From the NCBI RefSeq assembly GCF_020166395.1, contig NZ_JAIQXU010000005.1, forward strand, positions 114,735 through 178,734: a stretch of 64,000 nt of DNA, given 5' to 3'. The position numbers and the translations under genes are program-made. Below the pieces are notes generated by a model. It did no database searches. It saw only the letters and a list, made by a program, of their open reading frames with translations, and had not been told where the DNA came from. Origin of the DNA: Deinococcus betulae. Lineage in GTDB: Bacteria; Deinococcota; Deinococci; Deinococcales; Deinococcaceae. Shown here piece by piece: positions 40,915-49,189 of this stretch (positions are counted from its first letter, which is position 1; each line of letters begins with the position of its first letter).

Positions 40915-42242
40915 CGGCCGGCGGCTCCGGGCTGGAGGTCGCCGCGCCGTTGTCCCAGGTCACAGCGGCCTCGGCCACCCGGCCCCGCCGGGGCGGGATT
41001 GGGCTGGGCGGCGCCTTCGTTATCGCGTGGCGGGCCATCGTGGGGACGCCGCTGCGGTCGGTGCTGACCGCGCTGGGCGTCATTATCGGCGTGGCGGCGG
41101 TGGTGGCGCTCACCGCTATCGGGCAGGGCAGTACGGCCGGGGTCACACGCAACCTCGAATCGCTGGGCACCAACCTGCTGACGGTGCAGAGTGCGCGCGG
41201 CGGGGGCGGCGGCAGTCTGGTGCGCGGCGGTCCCCGCCAGACCGTGACGGTGGAGGACGCCGAGGTGCTGGCCAACAGCTTTGGCGACCGGGTGGTGGGC
41301 GTGGCCCCCAGTGTCAACAGCAACGTGCAGGCCAAGCTGGGCACCCTGAACACCCAGGCCAGCGTGCTGGGCACCTGGCCAGCCTATGAAATGGTGCGCA
41401 ACAGCCCAGTCGAGGCCGGCGCGTACTTCACCGACGCCGACGTGAAGGGCAAGAAGCGGGTGGCGGTCATCGGCGCGCAGGTGCTGACCGACCTGTGGGG
41501 CGAAGACGCTTCCCCAGACGCCGCTCTGGGCCAGAAGGTGCGCCTGGGCAGCGTGACCTTCACGGTGGTGGGCGTGCTGCCCGACAAGGGCAACAGCGGC
41601 TTTGGCAATGCCAACAGCCAGGTGCTGATTCCTCTGTCCACTTACCTCCAGCGCTTTGCCCGCACGAACAGCACCCGGGGCGAGCCCACCGTGGGCAGCA
41701 TCTACCTTCAGGCGACCGACGCCAAAGACCTGACCCAGTTGCAGACCGAGGTCACCGACCTGCTCAGCGAGCGCCACGAGCAGACGGACCCAGACAACCT
41801 GGATTTTCAGGTGCAGAATCAGGCCGACAGCCTGGCCAGCCTGAGCGCCATTACCGGCACCCTGACGCTGCTGGTCGGGGCCATCGCGGGCATCAGCCTG
41901 CTGGTGGGCGGCATCGGCATCATGAACATCATGCTGGTGTCCGTCACCGAACGCACCCGCGAAATCGGCGTGCGCAAGGCCCTGGGGGCGCGGTCCCGCG
42001 ACATCCTGACGCAGTTTCTGGTCGAAGCCAGCCTGCTGTCGGTCGGCGGCGGGATCATCGGCATGGCGCTGGGCGTGGGCTTGGCCTTCGCCGGGCAAGG
42101 CTTCGGGATTTCGCCGGTCTTCACCCTGACGCCCATGCTGGTGGCGTTTGCCTTCAGCGCCTTTGTGGGGGTGTTTTTCGGCTACTACCCCGCCGCCCGC
42201 GCGGCCAAGCTCGACCCCGTGGATTCCCTTCGCTACGAGTAA
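40911..42242 (+). CDS. ABC transporter permease, MacB/FtsX type
   Basis: 443 residues. An N-terminal membrane helix (PLRSVLTALGVIIGVAAVVAL) is followed by a large periplasmic domain (about 80-320) and a C-terminal FtsX-type block of three helices (TLTLLVGAIAGISLLVGGIGIMNIMLVSVTERTREIGVRKALGA), ending in FFGYYPAARAAKLDPVDSLRYE. The core GVRKALGA and PAARAAKLDPVDSLRYE are diagnostic of MacB permeases. It works with the ATPase before it and the adaptor and TolC proteins of the operon to expel peptides, macrolides or lipids; substrate unknown. Confidence 0.93.
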
Positions 42243-42284
42243 GTTCCCTGTTCGCCCCCAAAAGCCCCTTCCCAGGAGTTGCCT

Positions 42285-42884
42285 ATGAAAAACGTGTTGA
42301 TGACGGCCGCTGTCGTATCCGCTTCCTTCGCCGCCGCCCAGACCAGCGGCCAGCCTCAGATGAGCGCCGAGCAGCGCGCCCGCATGACCCAGATGCAGGC
42401 CGTGATGGACCTGGCCCAGACGGTGCGCCTGCTGCCCGAACTGGAAAAAAACAAGACCACCGCGCTGACCAAAGCCCAGGCCAAGGTGCTTCTGCCCATC
42501 CTGACGACCATTCAGAAAGCGGCGAGCGTCCAGCCCAACGACGCCAAGAAGTACCTGACTCAGATTGAAGACAAGGTGCTGACCAGCAAGCAACTGACGG
42601 CCCTGGACACGCTGATGCTGAAAGCCGAAAAAGAGCGGGAGGCCCAGCGCGCTCAGCGGCAAGCGGGCAGTCAAGGGGGTCAGGCGCGGATTCCGGGGGT
42701 TCCGGGCGGCTTCCTGCCGGGACAGGGCCAAGGTCAACGCCCGAGCGGTCAGGCGGGGCAGGGCGCTCAGGCGGCGCGGGATGGCCAGGCGCAGGGGGGG
42801 CAACCCGGTCAGTTCAATCCCTTCAAACAGGGCCGCAGTGCTGACGACCTGAAGAAGTACATCGCGGCGTTGCAGAAGAAGTAA
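42285..42884 (+). CDS. Secreted Gln/Gly-rich hypothetical protein of the efflux operon
   Basis: 199 residues. KNVLMTAAVVSASFAAAQ is a signal peptide. A helical part (about 25-125; MSAEQRARMTQMQAVMDL, TQIEDKVLTSKQLTALDTLM) is followed by a low-complexity Gln/Gly/Pro stretch (about 130-180) and a basic end. It resembles small periplasmic proteins with a CpxP/Spy-like helical region, but this is weak. CAGGAG before the ATG marks the ribosome site. It lies 42 nt after the permease and is the last gene before a hairpin, so it probably belongs to the efflux operon. Confidence 0.75.
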   Translation: MKNVLMTAAVVSASFAAAQTSGQPQMSAEQRARMTQMQAVMDLAQTVRLLPELEKNKTTALTKAQAKVLLPILTTIQKAASVQPNDAKKYLTQIEDKVLTSKQLTALDTLMLKAEKEREAQRAQRQAGSQGGQARIPGVPGGFLPGQGQGQRPSGQAGQGAQAARDGQAQGGQPGQFNPFKQGRSADDLKKYIAALQKK

Positions 42885-42898
42885 GGAGCAGCTGTTGC

Positions 42899-42928
42899 AG
42901 GGGTCGCGTGAGGGAATACGCGGCCCCT
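42899..42928 (+). terminator. Hairpin after the efflux operon
   Basis: AGGGGTCGCGT pairs with ACGCGGCCCCT (one T-G pair) around an eight-base loop, with a pyrimidine-rich but not T-rich tail. Confidence 0.55.
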
Positions 42929-43014
42929 CTGCTGTCCCTATCAGGCTAGACACTGCCAGAGTTTCCCATTGAACCGGTTGCTCACAGGAGTCAATCTGCC
43001 TGGCCTGATAGGGC

Positions 43015-43185
43015 CCCGATTCAACCAGTTGCACAAACGATGGAATCCGAGTCGACTTGGACAGCGGCACAGCAGGCTCGAAGATCTTCGCAGCAGAGCG
43101 AGAGGGAGAAAAAGTAGGCTGACGGGCGTGAAGTTGACACATTGGAACGGAACCGATGTGTTGGCTTGACAGACGCAATCTGTAG
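43015..43185 (+). repeat. Dispersed intergenic repeat, copy C
   Basis: It carries TTGCACAAACGATGGAATCC, GCAGAGCGAGAGGGAG and GACGGGCGTGAAGTTG in the same order as copies A and B. The 3' hairpin CACATTGG/CCGATGTG with a seven-base loop lies at 43138-43160. It sits between the convergent efflux operon and HD-GYP gene. Confidence 0.7.
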
Positions 43186-43288
43186 AAGAGAGCCACGGTA
43201 CAGAGAGAAGCAGGCCGACGCGCGCCGCCAGGCGAGTAGCACGTCAACCTATGTGCGCCGTGCCTCTTGGACAGCGGGCAACGGCCTT

Positions 43289-44896
43289 TCAGCTCTCCTG
43301 GCTGCTCAGCAGGGCCAGAAAGGTGGCCACGATACTCGGGTCAAACTGGGTGCCGGCCTCGGCCCTCAGCTGCGCCTGGGCGTCGGCAGGTGACCAGGCC
43401 GGTTTGTAAGGGCGCTCGCTGAGCAGGGCGTCGTAAACGTCCACCACGCTGAACACCCGGGCCAGCAGCGGAATCTGTTCGCCGGCCAGCCCGTCGGGGT
43501 AGCCGGCGCCGTCCCAGCGCTCATGGTGAAAACGAATCACCTCGCGCACCTCGCGCGGCACAAAAACCTCCTCGCGCAGCATCTCGTCGCCCAGCACCAC
43601 ATGGCGCTGCATGGCCTGGCGCTCCTGGTCGTCCAGCGGGCCGGGTTTGCGCAGCAGCTGGTCATGGACCCCCACCTTGCCGATGTCGTGCAGGTACGCG
43701 CCCCAGCGCAGGTGTTGCAGTTGCTGCTCATCCAGCCCCAGGGCCTGCCCCAGCGCCAGGGCCAGGGTGGTGACCCGGTCAGTGTGGCCGTAAGTTTCGT
43801 CGTCGCGGCTTTCGAGCACGCGGCCCAGCGCGCGCAGGGCGGCTTCCCGGGTCTGCTGCAAATGCTCCATGCTCGCGCTGCGTTCCAGGGCGTGTTCAAT
43901 GCGCGCCGCCACCGTTTCCATCAGGGTTTGCAGTTCGGGGGGCAGGGCCACTGGGCGGTGCATGTGAAGCAGGAAGACGACCCCCACCACCTGCCCGCCC
44001 TGACGCAGCGGCACTGCCACAGCGGTCTGAACGTGCGTGGCCCCCGGCAGCCGGTCCGGCCAGTCCTGATAGTGCTGTACCGCTTGCGGCCGGCCGGACC
44101 GCAGCACCTGCCCAATCAGCCCGCTGGGTTCATGGGGCCGGAGCAGCGCCGCCGCGACCAGTTCCTGCGACTGCTGTTCTCCCTCCTGCACGCTCAGGTG
44201 GGCCAGGCCACTGGCGTCCACCGTCACCACGCCGCCGGTGGTAAAGCCGCTCAGGTCCAGCAGGGCGCGCAGGGCGCAGCGCACAATGTCTTCGGGTTGG
44301 GTCAGGCCCTCAAGCTGCGCCGACAGCCGCGCCAGCCGCTCGAACTGGCGCGCACTGTGCTGCGCCTGCTCCAGGGCCCGCCAGCGCGTGTAGGCCACGC
44401 CCGCCGCCTGGCCCAGCAGCAGCATGGCCTGGGCGTCATCGGGGCCCAGCTGCTCGTCACTTTCAGAGGTATCGGCCGACATGACCCCCAGGACCCGGCC
44501 GTCAGGGTCCAGCAGCGGCACCCCCAGGTACATGGCGGCGTGGCGCTGTTCGGACAGGTATACGGCGTCGGCGGCCAGGTCGGCGCGTGCCAGCAGCAGT
44601 ACCTGACCTGAATCCACCACCCGCCAGGACACGCCCTGGCCCCGCTTCAGGCGGCGGCCGACCGCACCTTCACTCAGGCGGCCCGCCGCCGCCACCAGTT
44701 CCAGCTCGTCCTGCTCGGGGCGGTACAGAATGACCAGCGAGGTCGAGGCGCGCGTGATGCTCAGGGCCAGCTCGACGCAGCGCTGGAACACGTCCTGCGC
44801 CGACTGCGCCAGCAGCACCACCGCCTGCGCTTCCAGGGCCGGCTTGGGCAGCTGGCTGTACGGCCTGAGGGTCAATGCCGTGTCGCCCTGCGTCAC
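43289..44896 (-). CDS. GAF-GAF-HD-GYP protein (probable cyclic-di-GMP phosphodiesterase)
   Basis: 535 residues, no membrane segment. Two GAF-like sensor domains (about 25-170 and 190-335) precede an HD-GYP domain (about 345-530) with HTDRVTTLALALGQ, YLHDIGKVGVHD, the metal-binding HVVLGDEML region, HHERWDGAGYPDGLAGEQIP (the GYP triad) and VVDVYDALLSERPYKPAW. All HD-GYP residues for metal binding appear present, so it probably hydrolyses cyclic di-GMP in response to small-molecule or redox signals. No adjacent diguanylate cyclase gene. Confidence 0.9.
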   Translation of the reverse strand: MTQGDTALTLRPYSQLPKPALEAQAVVLLAQSAQDVFQRCVELALSITRASTSLVILYRPEQDELELVAAAGRLSEGAVGRRLKRGQGVSWRVVDSGQVLLLARADLAADAVYLSEQRHAAMYLGVPLLDPDGRVLGVMSADTSESDEQLGPDDAQAMLLLGQAAGVAYTRWRALEQAQHSARQFERLARLSAQLEGLTQPEDIVRCALRALLDLSGFTTGGVVTVDASGLAHLSVQEGEQQSQELVAAALLRPHEPSGLIGQVLRSGRPQAVQHYQDWPDRLPGATHVQTAVAVPLRQGGQVVGVVFLLHMHRPVALPPELQTLMETVAARIEHALERSASMEHLQQTREAALRALGRVLESRDDETYGHTDRVTTLALALGQALGLDEQQLQHLRWGAYLHDIGKVGVHDQLLRKPGPLDDQERQAMQRHVVLGDEMLREEVFVPREVREVIRFHHERWDGAGYPDGLAGEQIPLLARVFSVVDVYDALLSERPYKPAWSPADAQAQLRAEAGTQFDPSIVATFLALLSSQES

Positions 44897-45403
44897 GCGG
44901 CGTCCACCCCCTGCACTGCCTGGGGCGTGTCGCCCCTTTGGGTGCGGCCCATGGCCCCAGAGTAGCGCGGCGCCCCGCCTCCTGACTTCACCCGCCAGGG
45001 GGCGCCAGTCTCATGAGGCTCAGGCGGCCAGGTTCAAGCAGTCTTTTGCATGGACAGCGGCGGCCAGTTGCGCCCTGGAGCCAGGGGGGCGGGCCTCCAC
45101 CGCTGTTTTATGTGGACACACTTTCATCCCAGAGTGGTTGAGGGCTACGGCTGTTGGTCGCTCTGGATGCTGCGGTGAGGGAAGTCCAATAGCTCCCTGC
45201 ATTTTGAAAAACTGCGCCGCAGTGCGAGTTGGAGCGAACTGGGTGCCGGGCGTGAAGTGCGCAAACCGGCGTTTTCCCAATGTGGCAAGGCACCAGACGG
45301 AATCCATATGAGACTGTTGCTTGCACTGCGACGCTCTCTGGTCAAGCTGCCCACTTCTGGAGGCTTCAGGATGACCCTCATTCCTCCTGAAGCCCTCTGG
45401 GAC
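44897..45403. other. Intergenic region with a partial repeat
   Basis: About 500 bases between guaA and the HD-GYP gene, both on the minus strand. Apart from the partial repeat copy E (45195-45312), nothing is supported. A long frame antisense and reading through (44730-45311) looks like chance. Confidence 0.4.
45195..45312 (+). repeat. Dispersed intergenic repeat, copy E (partial)
   Basis: The 3' half is recognisable: GCCGGGCGTGAAGTGCGCAA and TTTTCCCAATGTGGC match the GGGCGTG and CCAATGTG blocks of copy A, and AGACGGAATCC follows as in A/C. The 5' half is absent or decayed and the hairpin is imperfect. Confidence 0.5.
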
Positions 45404-46921
45404 TTACTCCCACTCAATCGTGGCAGGCGGCTTGCCGGTGATGTCGTACACCACCCGGTTAATTTCATGCACCTGATTGACGATGCGGTTACTCATGGTG
45501 GCCAGGAAGTCATAGGGCAGGCGGGCCCACTCGGCCGTCATGAAATCGTCGGTGGTGACAGCGCGCAGGGCGGCCGTATACGAGTAGGTGCGTTCGTCGC
45601 CCATGACGCCTACCGATTGAATAGGGGTCAAGATTGCCAGCGCCTGAGAACAGCCGTCGTACAGCCCGAACTCGCGCAGCCCCGAGATAAAGATGTCGTC
45701 CACCCGGCGCAGGATGTCCAGCTTCTCCTCGCTGATGGCGCCCAGGCAGCGAATGGCCAGGCCGGGGCCGGGGAAGGGGTGACGCATGCGGATGTGGTCG
45801 GGTAGCCCCAGCAGCCCGGCGATGGCACGCACCTCATCCTTGAACAGGGTGCGGAACGGCTCGACCAGCTTGAACTGGAGATCGTCCGGCAGGCCGCCCA
45901 CGTTGTGGTGGCTCTTGATGTTGGCCGCGCCCTCGCCGCCCGCCGACTCGATGACATCGGGGTAGAGGGTGCCCTGGGCCAGAAAGTCAAAGGGGCCGTG
46001 GGTGCGGGCTTCGCGCTCGAAGGCCCGGATAAATTCGCGGCCAATAATCTTGCGCTTCTGTTCGGGGTCGGACACGCCGTCCAGGGCCGCCATGAATTCG
46101 GTGCGGGCGTCAACAGTGAGCAGGTTCACGCCCAGGGGCTTCAGAGCCGCTTCCACCTGCTCGCGCTCTCCCAGGCGCAGCAGGCCGTGGTCAATAAACA
46201 CCGCTGTCAGGCGCTCGCCCACCGCGCGGGCCAGGAGCAGGCCCAGCGTGCTGGAATCCACCCCGCCCGAAATGGCCAGCAGCACCCGGCCCTCGCCCAC
46301 CTGGGCGCGCACGCCCTCCACCAGTTCTTCAACGATGTGTTCGGTGTTCCAGTCGCGGTTAACGCCGCAGATGTCCAGAAAATTGGCCAGCAGCTGTCCG
46401 CCCTTGGGGGTGTGCACGACCTCGGGGTGAAATTGCACCCCGTAGCGCCGGGTCTGTGCGTTTTCAATGGCGGTGACGGGGGTGTCCTCGGTCTCGGCCA
46501 CGACCTCGTAGCCCTCGGGCAGCGCCGTTACCGAGTCACTGTGACTCATCCAGGCCACAAATTCGCCCTGAATCCCGTCAAACAGCTGCCCGCCGTAGCG
46601 GGTCAGGTCAGCCTTGCCGTACTCGCGCTTGCCCGCACGTTTCACGTCGCCGCCCGCTTGCTGGGCCAGGTACTGCATGCCGTAGCACACGCCCAGCACA
46701 GGCACGTCCAGGTCCAGCACGCCGGCGGCCGGTTTGGGGGCCGCTGCGTCGTAGACACTGCTGGGCCCGCCTGACAGCACAATCCCCTGGGGGTTCTCCT
46801 GCTGCACGCGCTCCAGCGGGGCATTGCCGGGCAGAATCACGCTGTACGCGCCCAACTCGCGGAACCGCCGGGCAATCAGGCGCGTGAATTGGCTGCCAAA
46901 ATCCAGAATGACGACGCTCAT
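45404..46921 (-). CDS. guaA: GMP synthase (glutamine-hydrolysing)
   Basis: 505 residues. It converts XMP to GMP with ATP and glutamine-derived ammonia. The class I amidotransferase domain (about 1-190) has Cys79 in GVCYGMQ and the [10 protein letters not shown] triad part. The ATP-pyrophosphatase domain has [13 protein letters not shown], and the dimerisation domain ends PPATIEWE, the usual GuaA C-terminus. ATG 46921 matches the family start; a frame runs about 70 codons further upstream without homology. CACAAT lies eight bases upstream. Confidence 0.96.
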   Translation of the reverse strand: MSVVILDFGSQFTRLIARRFRELGAYSVILPGNAPLERVQQENPQGIVLSGGPSSVYDAAAPKPAAGVLDLDVPVLGVCYGMQYLAQQAGGDVKRAGKREYGKADLTRYGGQLFDGIQGEFVAWMSHSDSVTALPEGYEVVAETEDTPVTAIENAQTRRYGVQFHPEVVHTPKGGQLLANFLDICGVNRDWNTEHIVEELVEGVRAQVGEGRVLLAISGGVDSSTLGLLLARAVGERLTAVFIDHGLLRLGEREQVEAALKPLGVNLLTVDARTEFMAALDGVSDPEQKRKIIGREFIRAFEREARTHGPFDFLAQGTLYPDVIESAGGEGAANIKSHHNVGGLPDDLQFKLVEPFRTLFKDEVRAIAGLLGLPDHIRMRHPFPGPGLAIRCLGAISEEKLDILRRVDDIFISGLREFGLYDGCSQALAILTPIQSVGVMGDERTYSYTAALRAVTTDDFMTAEWARLPYDFLATMSNRIVNQVHEINRVVYDITGKPPATIEWE

Positions 46922-47043
46922 CGGCCCTGATTGTGTCACGCGGCTCTGGGTGAGGCGTCCGGTCGGGGCAGACGGGTGAAGCGGAGGCCCAGCCGCAAGG
47001 CCTGCGGCTGCTCTCCGCACCTGTTTCGGGGAGGATTCAGAGC

Positions 47044-47089
47044 AAAACCCCAGCACCTTGGAGGGACAACTCCCTTCAAGGTGCTGGGG
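47044..47089 (-). terminator. Intrinsic terminator after the SDR gene
   Basis: CCCCAGCACCTTG pairs perfectly with CAAGGTGCTGGGG, the inner AGGG/CCCT also pairs, and the minus strand ends TTTTGC. Confidence 0.85.
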
Positions 47090-47200
47090 CGAGCGAACTT
47101 GCCAAGTTGTGGAGCTGCAAGAAAAGCGCAAAGCGGGTCAGGAGGTGCGGCGCGGCAAGCTGGCGATCTGCTGGGCTGGAGGGCGTTTCACGCAACAAGC

Positions 47201-48091
47201 CTACGGGCGGAAGTAGTCGCCCTGCGCCAGATCCTCCAGCAGCCCCCGGTGGGTCGGGTGCCAGTTCAGCAGCTCGCGCGTGGCCTGATTGGAGGCCGGC
47301 GCGTCCATGCTGAAAAAGGCCCCAATCCAGCCAAAGTGCGCCGCTGCCACCTCGCGGGGCACCGACACTGCCGGCAGGCCCAGGTGCTGACCTATGGTGC
47401 TGGCAATCTCCTGTGCAGTCAGGCCTTCTTCGGCCACGCCGTGCAGCACCGAACCGGCGGGGGCCGATTCCAGCGCCAGCCGGAACAGCTGCGCGGCGTC
47501 CTGTCGGTGAACGGCGGGCCAGCGGTTCTGGCCGCCGTCCACGTAGCCCGACTGGCCCTGTTGCCGCGCCACCTCAATCAGCGTGCGAACAAAGCCGGGG
47601 TCACCCAGGTCATGCACGGTGGGGGCCAGCCGAACGACCACCGCGCGCACCCCCTGCGGCGCCAGCGCCAGGGTCTGCTCGGCAGAGCGGGCGCGCAGGT
47701 TGCGGGTCAGGTCGGGCTGGTCCTGCTCGGTCACCGTGCGGCCCGGCGCGACGCCCAGGATGCCTGAGGCAATCACCAGCGGCCGGCCGCTGTGCAGGAG
47801 GGGGCCACTCAGGGCCGCGATGGCCTGCTGGTCGGCCTGCACCGAGCCGGCAAAATCCGAGAAGTCGTGCTTGAAAGCGAGGTGAATGACGCCGTCGGTC
47901 GCCTCGGCCCCGGCCCGGAGGCTGGCCAGGTCGTCCAGCGAGCCGCGCTGCACCTGCGCGCCGGCGGCTTCCAGCGCCTGGGCCGCCGCGTCTGAGCGGG
48001 CCAGACCCAGCACTTGATGCCCGTGGGCCAGCAGCTCAGGGATCACGGCAGAGCCGATAAAGCCAGACGCACCAGTGACGAAAACACGCAT
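47201..48091 (-). CDS. SDR-family NAD(P)-dependent epimerase/dehydratase-like protein
   Basis: 296 residues. RVFVTGASGFIGSAVIPEL is the GxxGxxG dinucleotide-binding loop of extended SDR proteins. GVIHLAFKHDFSDF and VVRLAPTVHDLGD follow. The usual YxxxK is not obvious: the region RSAEQTLALAPQGVRAVVVRLAP lacks a clear Tyr-Lys pair, so catalytic activity may be atypical. Close relatives in many bacteria are controlled by a divergent TetR gene, as here. The promoter TTGACA-N17-TAGAGT lies in the operator region, and TTTAGGAGG precedes the ATG. Confidence 0.85.
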   Translation of the reverse strand: MRVFVTGASGFIGSAVIPELLAHGHQVLGLARSDAAAQALEAAGAQVQRGSLDDLASLRAGAEATDGVIHLAFKHDFSDFAGSVQADQQAIAALSGPLLHSGRPLVIASGILGVAPGRTVTEQDQPDLTRNLRARSAEQTLALAPQGVRAVVVRLAPTVHDLGDPGFVRTLIEVARQQGQSGYVDGGQNRWPAVHRQDAAQLFRLALESAPAGSVLHGVAEEGLTAQEIASTIGQHLGLPAVSVPREVAAAHFGWIGAFFSMDAPASNQATRELLNWHPTHRGLLEDLAQGDYFRP

Positions 48092-48122
48092 GCGGAAACC
48101 TCCTAAAGAGAGAGAGAAAAGA

Positions 48123-48147
48123 AGTGATGTCAGAAACTGACCTCACC
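48123..48147. promoter_or_regulatory. Operator O1 in the SDR/tetR intergenic region
   Basis: AGTGATGTCA-GAAAC-TGACCTCACC, an imperfect copy of O2. It lies downstream of the SDR -10 box, near the transcription start of the SDR gene. Confidence 0.65.
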
Positions 48148-48148
48148 C

Positions 48149-48177
48149 ACTCTAGGCTCGTGGGTAAGTGATGTCAA
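48149..48177 (-). promoter_or_regulatory. SDR promoter
   Basis: TTGACA (48177-48172), a 17-base spacer and TAGAGT (48154-48149). The -35 box lies inside operator O2. Confidence 0.7.
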
Positions 48178-48191
48178 TCTCTGACATCACT
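48167..48191. promoter_or_regulatory. Operator O2 in the SDR/tetR intergenic region
   Basis: A perfect palindrome: AGTGATGTCA, five bases, TGACATCACT. It contains the -35 boxes of both divergent promoters, the classical place for a repressor. Centre-to-centre distance to O1 is 44 bases, about four helical turns. Confidence 0.75.
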
Positions 48192-48209
48192 GGGGTCTGG
48201 CGCTATAGT
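48181..48209 (+). promoter_or_regulatory. tetR promoter (leaderless)
   Basis: CTGACA, a 17-base spacer and TATAGT. The -10 box ends seven bases before the ATG at 48217, so the message is probably leaderless. Confidence 0.65.
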
Positions 48210-48216
48210 GCGGCGC

Positions 48217-48813
48217 ATGGCCCGCTGGACGCCGGACGCTCGCCGCCGTTTGGCAGAAACGGCGCTGGATCTCTATATCGAGCAGGGCTTTGAACAGACC
48301 ACAGTCGCCCAGATCGCCGGGCAGGCGGGCCTGACCGAACGCACCTTCTACCGGCACTTTGCAGATAAGCGCGAAGTGCTGTTTGCACGGTCGGCGGTGC
48401 TGGAAGCGCGCATGGTCGAGGCCGTGGGGCAGGCGCCGCCGGGCCGCGCGCTGGACCTGCTGGTGGCTGGGCTGGAGGCGGCCGACTCTTTCAACGAGGA
48501 CAGCCGCCGCTGGTCCCAGCGCCGTCAGCAGGTCATCAGTGCCAACGCGCCGCTGCTGGAACGCGAACTCAGCAAACTGAATTCCCTGCGGGCGGGCTTT
48601 GCTGGGGCGCTCGTGCAGCGCGGCTTTGCCAGGGGCGCCGCTGCCCTGGCTGCCGAGGTGGGGGTCATCGTGTACCGGCAAGCCTTTGAACTCTGGATAG
48701 ATTCGCCCGCCTTCATGGAGTGGAAGGCGGCGATTCGTCAGGCCCGTGCCGAGCTGGAAGCCGTCCTGGCCAGCTCGGCGCCTGATGCTGTGCCCAGCGC
48801 GCCCTCCAGTTAA
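48217..48813 (+). CDS. TetR/AcrR-family transcriptional regulator
   Basis: 198 residues. The N-terminal helix-turn-helix is typical: AETALDLYIEQGFEQTTVAQIAGQAGLTERTFYRHFADKREVL (about 13-56), with TERTFYRHFADK as the recognition helix and following motif. The C-terminal ligand-binding domain is variable and gives no inducer. It is divergent from the SDR gene and faces two palindromic operators, so it most likely represses both genes until a ligand is bound. ATG 48217 is preferred to an upstream in-frame GTG at 48208 because TATAGT lies there. Confidence 0.92.
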   Translation: MARWTPDARRRLAETALDLYIEQGFEQTTVAQIAGQAGLTERTFYRHFADKREVLFARSAVLEARMVEAVGQAPPGRALDLLVAGLEAADSFNEDSRRWSQRRQQVISANAPLLERELSKLNSLRAGFAGALVQRGFARGAAALAAEVGVIVYRQAFELWIDSPAFMEWKAAIRQARAELEAVLASSAPDAVPSAPSS

Positions 48814-49189
48814 TTTGCTTTGCTGCTGGACAAGCAACGTCTCTGAAAGCAGCTCCTATTGAGAACGGTATAAATCGGCATCAATTAACGTGAGTCATCC
48901 TGCGTGCTGGCCACACTCCTCGCTGGCCAAGTCAGATGGCACCAGTGCGAACTTAAGCCGTTATCAATAACTGGCCGCAGAGAACCGCTTGACTGCGCTG
49001 CTTTCATCCAAAGGGGTTCGCTCAAGAGTCATTCGCGATGTATTCCACGGCAGCTCGAGGTTCTGATCACACAGCAGAATCCAAGGAGTTGAAGACTATG
49101 ACGCTCAACCACGATGCAGAGGAACAAAATGGCGGCGTGGGCGCCCCTGGCTCCAGGGTGGACCGTGCAAACCCCCGTAAGCTCTGTCC
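48814..49189. other. Intergenic region between tetR and the pseudokinase gene
   Basis: About 375 bases, more A/T-rich than nearby genes. An ATG at 49098 follows AAGGAG but its frame runs into the end of the antisense pseudokinase gene and has no homology I know. No terminator with a T-tract is evident. Confidence 0.35.

Noticed and set aside
44730..45311. 193-codon plus-strand frame
   Set aside because: Mostly antisense to the HD-GYP gene and then through repeat copy E; no domain.
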